From Xylophilus sp. (lineage in GTDB: Bacteria > Pseudomonadota > Gammaproteobacteria > Burkholderiales > Burkholderiaceae_C), in assembly GCA_009914555.1 (NCBI GenBank), contig WNDY01000022.1, positions 1 to 61,974 of the forward strand: DNA of 61,974 bases, read 5' to 3'. Below the pieces are notes generated by a model. It ran no database searches, was not told where the DNA came from, and worked only from the letters and a program-made list of their open reading frames with translations. The position numbers and the translations under genes were made by a program. This document shows, in pieces, positions 38,456 through 46,085 of this stretch; position 1 is the first letter of the stretch; each line of letters opens with the position of its first letter.

Positions 38456-40690
38456 ATGACTCACACGCTCCCCTTCCGCCGGCTGCCGCTGTACCTGGCG
38501 CTGCTGCCGCTGCTGCACGGCACCGGCGCCCTCGCGGCCGACGAATCCGCCCCCACGGCCGCCGCCACCGCGCTCGACACCATCACCATCCTCGGCGCCG
38601 GCCAGAGCCGCCAGGTGCAGGAACTCGGCGGCGAGGACCTGGCCGTGCTCGCGCCCGGCAGCAGCCCGCTCAAGGCACTGGAACTGCTGCCCGGCGTCAA
38701 CTTCCGTTCGGCCGACGCCTTCGGCGCCTCCGAATGGACGACCAAGCTCAACATCCGCGGCTTCGCGCAGAACCAGCTCGGCTTCACGCTCGACGACGTG
38801 CCGCTGGGCGACATGAGCTACCGCAACCACAACGGCCTGGGCATCAGCCGCGCGATCATCGGCGAGAACATCGACCGCATCGTGCTGTCGCAGGGCACCG
38901 GCGCGCTGGAGACCGCGTCGAGCAGCAACCTCGGCGGCACGGTGCAGTTCTACTCGCTCGACCCGGCACAGGAGCGCCGCGTGACGGTGGAGCAGAGCCT
39001 GGGCCAGCATGCGGCGCGCCGCAGCTTCGCGCGCATCGACTCGGGCCAGCTCGGCCCCTGGCGCCTCGCGCTCAGCGTGGCCGACCAGGGCTCGGACAAG
39101 TGGAAGGGCGGCGGCGAGCAGAAGCAGCAGCAGTTCAACGCCAAGGCCGTCGGCGACTTCGGCGCACACAGGCTCTCGGCCTTCATCAACTATTCGGAGC
39201 GCAAGGAGGTGGACTACCAGGACCTCTCCAAGGAGATGATCGGCCGCCTGGGCTGGAGCTTCGACAACTACTACCCCGACTGGAGCGCCGCGCTGCAGTC
39301 GGCCCGCGGCGTCTGGCGCCAGGGCGAGACCAGCATCGACGACGCCTACTACGCCGGCTCCGGCATCCGCAAGGATTGGCTCGGCGGCATCACGCTCGAC
39401 TCGGCGCTGAGCGACACCGTGCAGTGGAAGAACACCGTCTACCACCACCGCGACAAGGGCCCGAGCCTGTGGTGGTCGCCCTACCTCGCGTCGTCGGCCG
39501 CCGTCCCGGTCACGCTGCGCACCGTCGAATACGGCATCAACCGCAGCGGCCTGCTGTCCTCGCTCAGCGTGCGCGCCGGCGCCCACACGGTGCGCACCGG
39601 CATCTGGTACGAGCACAACGCCTTCGACCAGGCCATGCGCTTCTATGCCCAGGGCGACAACCCCTCCTCGCCCTACGACACGCCGGCCAACCCGCTGCAG
39701 ACCCGCTGGGACTACCGCTTCACCACGAAGACGCTGCAGTTCCACCTGCAGGACGACTTCCAGGTCTCCGACCGGCTGGCGGTCAATGCCGGCTTCAAAT
39801 CGCTCTCCAGCGACAGTTCGGTCACCACCCGCGCGGGCGACGCCAAGACCGGCAGCATCAAGGCCGAAAAGGGCTTCCTGCCGCAGCTCGGCGCCAACTT
39901 CAAGCTCGATGCGCGCAACGAGCTGTTCGCCGCCGCTGCGCAGAACATGCGCGCCTACAAGGCCGCGGCGATGGAGGACTCGCCCTTCGCCAGCACGCAG
40001 GCCGGCTTCGACGCCGTCCGCGGCAACCTGAAGCCCGAGACCTCGGTCACCGTCGAGGCCGGCTGGCGCTATCACCAGCCGGGCCTGGCCGCCTCGGCCA
40101 CCGTCTACCACGTGGACTTCAAGAACCGCCTCCTCGCCATCCAGCAGGGTTCGGCCATCGAAGGCAACCCCTCGGTGCTGGCCAACGTCGGCCGCGTGCG
40201 CTCGCAGGGCGTCGAAGGCGCGCTGACGCTGCAGCCGGCGCGCGACGTCAACTGGTTCAGCTCGCTGAGCTACAACCAGTCGGAGTACCGCGACGACTTC
40301 ACCGACAACGGCGTGCGGGTCGCGGTGCGCGGCAAGCAGGTGGTGGACACGCCCCGGCTTATCGCGGCCTCGCGGCTGAGCTACGACAATGGCAGCCTGT
40401 TCGGCCACGTCGGCGTCAACCACCTCGGCAAGCGCTACTACACCTACCTCAACGACAATGGCGTGGGCGCCCAGACCCTCTGGGACGCCAGCCTGGGCTG
40501 GCGCAGCAAGGCGCTCGGCTGGGCCAGCGAATACCACGTCAAGCTCAGCGTGAGCAACCTGTTCGACAGGAAGTACGTCGCCTCGCTCGGCACCAACGGC
40601 TTCGTCACCAGCGACCCGGGCGGCACCGCGCAGACCTTGCAGGTCGGCGCGCCGCGCACCGCCTACGTGACCTTCGGCGCCCGCTTCTGA
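38456..40690 (+). CDS. TonB-dependent receptor of the choline-sulfate locus, 744 aa
   Basis: The ATG at 38456 begins a signal peptide ending LHGTGALAADES. The plug domain has LDTITILGAGQSRQVQELGG, LLPGVNFRSADAFGASEW and RIVLSQGTGALETASSSNLG; the barrel ends with the aromatic motif TAYVTFGARF. It lies 38 bp after betC and 22 bp before the ABC permease, so uptake of choline-O-sulfate or another quaternary amine across the outer membrane is plausible. That substrate is inferred from position. The gene is intact. Confidence 0.88.
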   Translation: MTHTLPFRRLPLYLALLPLLHGTGALAADESAPTAAATALDTITILGAGQSRQVQELGGEDLAVLAPGSSPLKALELLPGVNFRSADAFGASEWTTKLNIRGFAQNQLGFTLDDVPLGDMSYRNHNGLGISRAIIGENIDRIVLSQGTGALETASSSNLGGTVQFYSLDPAQERRVTVEQSLGQHAARRSFARIDSGQLGPWRLALSVADQGSDKWKGGGEQKQQQFNAKAVGDFGAHRLSAFINYSERKEVDYQDLSKEMIGRLGWSFDNYYPDWSAALQSARGVWRQGETSIDDAYYAGSGIRKDWLGGITLDSALSDTVQWKNTVYHHRDKGPSLWWSPYLASSAAVPVTLRTVEYGINRSGLLSSLSVRAGAHTVRTGIWYEHNAFDQAMRFYAQGDNPSSPYDTPANPLQTRWDYRFTTKTLQFHLQDDFQVSDRLAVNAGFKSLSSDSSVTTRAGDAKTGSIKAEKGFLPQLGANFKLDARNELFAAAAQNMRAYKAAAMEDSPFASTQAGFDAVRGNLKPETSVTVEAGWRYHQPGLAASATVYHVDFKNRLLAIQQGSAIEGNPSVLANVGRVRSQGVEGALTLQPARDVNWFSSLSYNQSEYRDDFTDNGVRVAVRGKQVVDTPRLIAASRLSYDNGSLFGHVGVNHLGKRYYTYLNDNGVGAQTLWDASLGWRSKALGWASEYHVKLSVSNLFDRKYVASLGTNGFVTSDPGGTAQTLQVGAPRTAYVTFGARF

Positions 40691-40712
40691 CCGACCCTCT
40701 GCCACCGCCACC

Positions 40713-41555
40713 ATGCCCGAGCCGCTGCTGCCGATCGCCTCCTGGATCAACACCGCCGCCGAGCCGGCGCTGGCCCATGCCGCGCCCGCGTTCGAGGCGT
40801 TCGGCGACGCGGCCGGCGCGCTGGTGGAGGGCCTGCAGGCCGGCCTGCTGTGGCTGCACCCGGCCGCGCAGGTCGTGCTGCTGGCCGCGCTCGGCTGGTG
40901 GCGACGCGGCTGGCGGCTGAGCCTCTTGGCCGGCGCGGCGCTGGCGGCCATCCATGCGATGGGCTTCGGCGAGCCGCTGGCGGCCACGCTGGCGCAGATG
41001 CTCGTGGCCACGCTGGTCAGCATCGCGCTCGGCGTTCCGCTGGGCATCTGGCTCGGCGGCAGCCCGCGCGCGCAGTGGCTCGCGCGGCCGCTGCTGGACC
41101 TGATGCAGACCATGCCAGCCTTCGTCTACCTGATCCCGGCGGTCGCGCTGTTCGGCCTGGGCCTGGCGCCCGCGCTGCTGGCCACCGTGGTGTTCGCGCT
41201 GCCGCCGGTGGTGCGGCTCACGGCGCTGGGCATCCGGCAGGTCGGCCGCGACGTGACCGAAGCCGCCGCCAGCCTCGGCGCGCGCGACGGGCAGGTGCTG
41301 CGGCTGGTACGCCTGCCCTACGCGCTGCCGGGCATCATGGCCGGCGTGAGCCAGGGCATCATGATGGCGCTGTCGATGACCATCATCGCCTCGATGGTCG
41401 GCGCAGGCGGCCTGGGCAGCGAGGTGCTCGCGTCGATCCAGCGGCTGGACATCGGCCAGGGCGCGGCCAGCGGCCTGAGCGTGGTGCTGCTGGCGATGGT
41501 GGTGGACCGGCTCGCGGAGAGCTTCGCCCCGCCCGAATCCACTCCTCCGCACTGA
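40713..41555 (+). CDS. choW: Betaine/choline-type ABC transporter permease (ProW/ChoW-like), 280 aa
   Basis: This is an inner-membrane permease with about six helices. The permease core includes the EAA-type loop EAAASLGARDGQVLRLVRLP and LMQTMPAFVYLIPAVALFGL, both typical of proline-betaine/choline importers. It is followed 13 bp later by the binding protein. No ATPase gene is found in this locus, so energy coupling must come from a subunit encoded elsewhere. Confidence 0.86.
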   Translation: MPEPLLPIASWINTAAEPALAHAAPAFEAFGDAAGALVEGLQAGLLWLHPAAQVVLLAALGWWRRGWRLSLLAGAALAAIHAMGFGEPLAATLAQMLVATLVSIALGVPLGIWLGGSPRAQWLARPLLDLMQTMPAFVYLIPAVALFGLGLAPALLATVVFALPPVVRLTALGIRQVGRDVTEAAASLGARDGQVLRLVRLPYALPGIMAGVSQGIMMALSMTIIASMVGAGGLGSEVLASIQRLDIGQGAASGLSVVLLAMVVDRLAESFAPPESTPPH

Positions 41556-41568
41556 GCGCCCTGCATCC

Positions 41569-42510
41569 ATGCCATTCCTTGTTCACCGCCTGCTGGCCCC
41601 GCTGCTGATCGGTTTGTGCGGCCTGGCCGCCGCGGCCGAACCCGATGCCTGCCGCAACGTGCGCCTGGCGACGCCGGGCTGGGCCGACATCGACGCGACC
41701 AACGCGCTGCTCGGCGTCACGCTCAAGGCGATCGGCTACCGGCCGCGGGTGAGCATGCTGTCGGTGCCGCTGGTGTTCCAGGGGCTGCGCAGCGGCAAAG
41801 TGGACGCCTTCCTCGGCAACTGGATGCCGGCGCAGCGACAGCTCGCCGGGCCGCTGCTGGCCAGCGGGCAGGTGGAGCGCATCGCCACCAACCTCGAAGG
41901 CGCGCGCTTCACGCTGGCCGTGCCGCGCTACGCGGCGCAAGCCGGCGTGCGCAGCTTCGCCGACCTGGGCGCCCATGCCGACGCCTTCGGCCGCAGGATC
42001 TACGGCATCGAGGCCGGCGCCCCGGCCAACGAGAGCATCCGGCGCCTGATCGCCGACCCGGCCGCAGGCCTCGCGGGCTGGCAGCTGGTGGAGTCGAGCG
42101 ACACGGCACTGCTCGCCCAGCTCGGGCGCGACCTGCCGAAGCAGCGCATGGTCGTCTTCCTGGCCTGGGAGCCGCACGTGGTCAACACGCGCTTCGACAT
42201 CGTGTACCTGCGCGGCGGCGATACCTACTTCGGCCCCGGCGGCGGCACCGCCACCGTCAGCACGGTGAGCTGGCCCGGCTATGCGGCGCAGTGCGGCAAC
42301 GTGGCGCGGCTGCTGGCGCAGCTGAAGTTCTCCGTCGCGCTCGAAAACGAGATGCTGCGGCTGATCCTCGACCGCCGGCTGCCGCCCGAACTCGCGGCGC
42401 AGCAGATACTGCGCGGCCAGCCGCAGTGGCTCGGCACGTGGCTCGCGGGCGTGAAGACGGCCGACGGCGCGGGCGATGCACTCGCGGCGGCGCGGCAGGC
42501 GCTGCGGTAG
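41569..42510 (+). CDS. choX: Choline/betaine-type periplasmic binding protein, 313 aa
   Basis: A signal peptide (MPFLVHRLLAPLLIGLCGLA) is followed by an OpuAC-like domain: NVRLATPGWADIDATNALLG, VDAFLGNWMPAQ, IYGIEAGAPANESIRRLI, VVFLAWEPHVVNTRFDIVYL. These blocks include the aromatic and acidic residues that hold quaternary ammonium groups in ChoX. It partners the permease upstream; the ATP-binding protein is missing from the locus. Intact. Confidence 0.88.
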   Translation: MPFLVHRLLAPLLIGLCGLAAAAEPDACRNVRLATPGWADIDATNALLGVTLKAIGYRPRVSMLSVPLVFQGLRSGKVDAFLGNWMPAQRQLAGPLLASGQVERIATNLEGARFTLAVPRYAAQAGVRSFADLGAHADAFGRRIYGIEAGAPANESIRRLIADPAAGLAGWQLVESSDTALLAQLGRDLPKQRMVVFLAWEPHVVNTRFDIVYLRGGDTYFGPGGGTATVSTVSWPGYAAQCGNVARLLAQLKFSVALENEMLRLILDRRLPPELAAQQILRGQPQWLGTWLAGVKTADGAGDALAAARQALR

Positions 42511-42517
42511 CGGCTTG

Positions 42518-42546
42518 CTCCCTCTCCCCGCACGCGGGAGAGGGAG
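42518..42546. terminator. Perfect GC-rich hairpin between convergent genes
   Basis: CTCCCTCTCCC and GGGAGAGGGAG arms flank a short C/G-rich loop just after the binding-protein stop, with TTTC on the plus-strand side. It could terminate transcription from the left. The same motif type occurs as a dispersed intergenic repeat in related genomes, so it may instead be a repeat element. Confidence 0.5.
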
Positions 42547-42573
42547 TTTCAGGGCATGGCGAACCGCGGGTGC

Positions 42574-43548
42574 TCACGCGCACAGCGCCTGCTGCACCGC
42601 CCGTGCCGCGGGCCGTGCGGCGTCGGCCTTCACCCCCGCCGTGCATTCGGCCAGCAGCCAGTCGCGGAACCGCGCGCGGATGCCGCCGGCCGCGGCTGCG
42701 CCGCGCGGGCTGCGCAGGAAGTAGCCGCGCGCGGTGCGCCGCGGCCGGCCCCAGGCCACGGCCAGCTCGCCGCGGTCCAGCAGTTCGTCCACCAGCGGCG
42801 ACCAGCCCAGGGCCACGCCGTCGCCGCCGACCGCCGCCTGGACCACCATCGAGTAGTCGTTGAACAGCAGATGCGGCGCCTGCCGCGCGGCCTCCGTCGG
42901 CCGGCCCGCGGCCTCGGCGGCGAACCATTCGCTCCAGTCCATCCAGCGGATCGGCTCGACCTGCTGGAGGTGCAGCAGCGGCAGCCGGGCGAGGTCGGCC
43001 GCGCCGCGCACCGGGCCGTGGCGGCGCAGCAGCGCGGGGCTGCACACCGGCACCACGGTCTCGGCGAACAGCCGCTCGGCATCGCCGCCGGGCCCGCCGA
43101 AGTGGATCGAGAAGTCCACCGCCACCTGGCGCGGGTCCACCTCCTCCTGCGAGGTGATCACGCGCAGCTGCAACCCCGGGATGGCCGCGCGCAGCGCCGG
43201 AATGCGCGGCAGCAGCCAGAACTTGGCGCAGCCGAAGTCGGTCGCCAGCACCAGGCTGGGCCGCTCCTCGCGCACCCGCACCTCGGCCGTGGTCAGCCGC
43301 AGCGCCTCCAGGCTCTCGCGCACCGTGCGGTAGAGGCGCTGGCCCTCGTCGGTCAGCGCCACGCCGCGGTGCTGGCGCCGGAACAGCGGCACGCCGAGGT
43401 CCTCCTCCATGCGCTTGACCCGGTGGCTCACGGCCGGCTGGGTGGTGCCGAGCTCCTCGGCCGCGGCGGTGAAGTTCAGGTGTCGCGCGGCCGACTCGAA
43501 GTAGACCAGCGACTGGAGTTGCGGGAGTTGGCGGCGCAGCGTGGACAT
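42574..43548 (-). CDS. LysR-family regulator of the choline-sulfate locus, 324 aa
   Basis: The N-terminal domain reads LQSLVYFESAARHLNFTAAA and ELGTTQPAVSHRVKRMEEDL, a GcvA-like helix-turn-helix. The effector domain includes LRVITSQEEVDPRQVAVDFS. It converges on the betC locus, and LysR proteins of this kind accompany choline-sulfatase genes in other Proteobacteria. The start at 43548 is preferred for its alignment; one five codons upstream at 43563 is possible. No lesion. Confidence 0.85.
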   Translation of the reverse strand: MSTLRRQLPQLQSLVYFESAARHLNFTAAAEELGTTQPAVSHRVKRMEEDLGVPLFRRQHRGVALTDEGQRLYRTVRESLEALRLTTAEVRVREERPSLVLATDFGCAKFWLLPRIPALRAAIPGLQLRVITSQEEVDPRQVAVDFSIHFGGPGGDAERLFAETVVPVCSPALLRRHGPVRGAADLARLPLLHLQQVEPIRWMDWSEWFAAEAAGRPTEAARQAPHLLFNDYSMVVQAAVGGDGVALGWSPLVDELLDRGELAVAWGRPRRTARGYFLRSPRGAAAAGGIRARFRDWLLAECTAGVKADAARPAARAVQQALCA

Positions 43549-43694
43549 GGCGGGCCGCAACATAGCAGCCGCGCCGCCGCAGGGGAAGGAAGGAATGCCG
43601 ATACCGTTATGCAACCCATACCCCCATACCGTCTGTCCTCTGCTCCGCTTTCCACCGCCGCTGTATACATATACCCCCTCCAACTCCATCACCG

Positions 43695-44047
43695 CAGGGC
43701 CGCCGGGCTGGGCGCGCCCTGTGCGGCGACCTGTTCTCGCTGCTGCGGCCGGCCCACCTGCACCCGTTTCGCGATCCGCAGCGTGCACCACGCGATCTCC
43801 ACGCCGGGCGACCTGGTGGCTCACATCGAGCCACTGACATGGACCTGTGCTCCGAACTGGCCGCCCCAGGCCATGGAGCGCATCGGCGGCGTTGCCGCCG
43901 TGGTGGGCGCGGAAGACCCGGCCTTCGCCGGCGGCAGCTACGTCGGTGGCCGGCTCGCTGTTCTTCGTGCCACCGCCGCCACCTTCCTCGAAGGCGTCGC
44001 GTCCGAAGGCGGCCGATGCCACGGCGTCGTCCGCCGGCGCGCCGTGA
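43695..44047 (+). pseudogene. DyP-type haem peroxidase, multiply frameshifted and internally deleted
   Basis: Pieces of a dye-decolourising peroxidase appear in the right order but in different frames: LFSLLRPAHLHPF, then AIRSVHHAISTPGDLVAHI, then MDLCSELAAP, then QAMERIGGVAAVV, then AEDPAFAGGSYV, then AGSLFFVP and AATFLEGVA. The block with the GFVDGTENP catalytic loop is missing between AAVV and AEDP, and most of the C-terminal domain with the haem-ligand His is missing between GGSYV and SLFFVP. An extra C in a CCCC run near 43871 explains one shift. Not translatable as an enzyme. Dodecin follows. Confidence 0.8.
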
Positions 44048-44170
44048 CCGCCGCCCGGGCCGTTATGCGTTCCGGTCAGCAGCGCATGCGAAGCGCTTCG
44101 TTGCACCGGGGCCGGCGGCGCGGCTCATGATGGCGGCCTCTTCCATCCCTCCACACGCAGGAGCATCCGC

Positions 44171-44377
44171 ATGAGCAGCCACGTCTACAAGATCCTCGAA
44201 CTCACCGGTTCCTCGACCGCCGGCACCGACGACGCCGTGAAGAACGCCATCGCCAAGGCGGGTGAGACGGTGCGCAACATCCAGTGGTTCGAGGTGACCG
44301 AAACCCGCGGCCACGTCGAGAACGGCAAGGTCGCGCACTGGCAGGTCACGGTCAAGGCCGGCTTCACGCTCGAATAG
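44171..44377 (+). CDS. Dodecin family flavin-binding protein, 68 aa
   Basis: Dodecins are dodecameric flavin-storage or buffering proteins. The start at 44171 follows AGGAG. The family pattern is clear: [40 protein letters not shown] (with the flavin-stacking Trp) and [13 protein letters not shown]. It stands alone between a peroxidase remnant and a LysR gene. Intact. Confidence 0.93.
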   Translation: MSSHVYKILELTGSSTAGTDDAVKNAIAKAGETVRNIQWFEVTETRGHVENGKVAHWQVTVKAGFTLE

Positions 44378-44516
44378 GCCGGCCTTCTCCCACGCGGGCC
44401 GCGCAGCGGCGCAGCCTGCATGGCAGGCACTGCATGTGCTCCTGCCTTTTGCTTCGTTTCCCCATCCCGCAGGTACGGGCACAGTGGCGGTCCACCCACC
44501 GCCGCGCGCCGCGCCC

Positions 44517-45440
44517 ATGCACGTCGACCTCCGCCAACTCCGCCACTTCATCGCACTGGTCGAGTACCGCAACTTCACCCTGGCGGCGCAGGCCGTCAAT
44601 CTCTCGCAACCCGCCTTCAGCCGCAGCATCCAGGCCCTGGAGCAGGGCGTGGGCGCGCGGCTGGTGGACCGCAACCGCAACCTGGAGCCCACCCGCAAAG
44701 GGCTCGTGGTGCTGGAGCATGCGCGGCGGCTCATGGGCAGCGCGCAGGATCTGGTAAACGACGTCCAGCATTTCAACGAACGGGAGGCCGGCGAGCTGCG
44801 CTTCGCCTGCGGCCCGGCTCCAGCCGCCTGGCTGATGCCCCAGGCCATCGGCCTGCTGAACCGCCGGCTACCCAAGGTGCGGCTGCGCTTCCAGGTGGAC
44901 AACTGGCAGGTGCTGGGCCAGCGGCTGCTGGCCGAGGAGTTCGAGTTCATCGTGGCCGACACGCGCCACTTCGAGGCCAACCCCGACTACCGCGTGCAGT
45001 TGCTCACGCCGCACCGCTGGGGCTTCTGCTGCCGCGTGGGCCATCCGCTGGCCGCACGCGATGTGGTGACTGTGGAAGAACTCCTGGGCTATCCGATCGC
45101 CGGCACCCTGCGCCCGCCCAACCTGCGCAAGGCGCTGGTCGAGCTGAGCGGACGGCCCGACTTCCAGACCAGCATCGAGTGCGAGAACGGCTACAGCCTC
45201 GTGGTCGTGCTCCAGCACACGGACGCCATCGGCACGACCAACGTGAGCCGCAGAAATCCGCATCTGCAGGGCGGTGGCCTGAAGCTGCTCCACATCGCGG
45301 GGCTGGACGTGCATGCGGAGGAGTTCTTCACCCACTACGGCATCGTGAGCCGCGCCGAGCACCGGCTGTCCTACCCGGCCCAGGCGCTGATCGAATGCTT
45401 TCTGGAAGCGGACCGGGAGCTGCAGGTACAGGAAGGCTAG
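44517..45440 (+). CDS. LysR-family regulator, 307 aa
   Basis: The start at 44517 gives MHVDLRQLRHFIALVEYRNF and the helix-turn-helix AAQAVNLSQPAFSRSIQALE. The effector domain runs from LRFACGPAPAAWLMPQAIGL. It is convergent with the pectin-type locus; its stop overlaps the DUF6250 gene stop. It may control that locus, but nothing proves the link. Confidence 0.88.
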   Translation: MHVDLRQLRHFIALVEYRNFTLAAQAVNLSQPAFSRSIQALEQGVGARLVDRNRNLEPTRKGLVVLEHARRLMGSAQDLVNDVQHFNEREAGELRFACGPAPAAWLMPQAIGLLNRRLPKVRLRFQVDNWQVLGQRLLAEEFEFIVADTRHFEANPDYRVQLLTPHRWGFCCRVGHPLAARDVVTVEELLGYPIAGTLRPPNLRKALVELSGRPDFQTSIECENGYSLVVVLQHTDAIGTTNVSRRNPHLQGGGLKLLHIAGLDVHAEEFFTHYGIVSRAEHRLSYPAQALIECFLEADRELQVQEG

Positions 45441-46060
45441 AGCCGCGTCACGCGGAACGCCGAGACCGCCTGCCGCGACAGCACCGAGCGGAAACCGAAG
45501 TGGCCCGGCCCCGACGGGGCGCCGTGGCGCGCCGCATGGAACAGCCGTTCGTCGTCTACCCAGAAGGCGGTTTCCTCCTGGGTCACGTCGATGCGGATGA
45601 CGTAGGAGTGGTTGGCGCGCAGCAGGTGGGCAGCATCCAGGTACTCGCCGAATAGGTGGCGCGCGCCCTGGCCGTCGTAGCGGCGAAAGCGCGTGGTGGT
45701 GTTGCCGTTGCCCCCCAGGCCGACGTAGTACAGATCGAGCGCGGCGTACTCCTCCAGCGCACCGCTGCGGGTGAAGAGGTCGGGGTTGTGCGGGTCGCGC
45801 GCGGCCCAGAACTGGTTGAGGTCGGAGAGGCGGTCGTTGCGGCCGCCGCCCAGCAGCACGCGGCGGCGGAACTCGATGCGGTAGTCCCCGTCCAGCGGAT
45901 CGACGAGCCAGACGGTGACGCCGGCCGGCGCGTCGATGATCAGTTCGCCGTTCTCGGCATACACCTGGGTGGCGGGATGCTGCGCCTCGGTCTTCCAGCG
46001 CACGGCGTCGAGGGTCTGGAAGCGGTCTTCGATCAGGGTGGCGGTGAGGCTTGGTGGCAT
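45437..46060 (-). CDS. DUF6250-like beta-sandwich protein of a pectin locus, 207 aa
   Basis: The start at 46060 gives MPPSLTATLIEDRFQTLDAV with no signal peptide; a longer start is possible but lies over the upstream gene's end. Blocks such as LSDLNQFWAARDPHNPDLFT and LHYVGLGGNGNTTTRF-type residues (YYVGLGGNGNTTTRF) match a concanavalin-like DUF6250 fold seen near carbohydrate lyases. Likely role: binding or cleaving pectic oligosaccharide. Adjacent to the lyase-like gene on the same strand. Confidence 0.7.
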   Translation of the reverse strand: MPPSLTATLIEDRFQTLDAVRWKTEAQHPATQVYAENGELIIDAPAGVTVWLVDPLDGDYRIEFRRRVLLGGGRNDRLSDLNQFWAARDPHNPDLFTRSGALEEYAALDLYYVGLGGNGNTTTRFRRYDGQGARHLFGEYLDAAHLLRANHSYVIRIDVTQEETAFWVDDERLFHAARHGAPSGPGHFGFRSVLSRQAVSAFRVTRL

Positions 46061-46085
46061 GCGATTTGTTGGTTTCTTTGTTGCT

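Noticed and set aside
38381..41113. 910-codon minus-strand frame opposite the TonB receptor
   Set aside because: The plus strand shows signal peptide, plug and barrel end; the minus frame has no domain and crosses a gene boundary.
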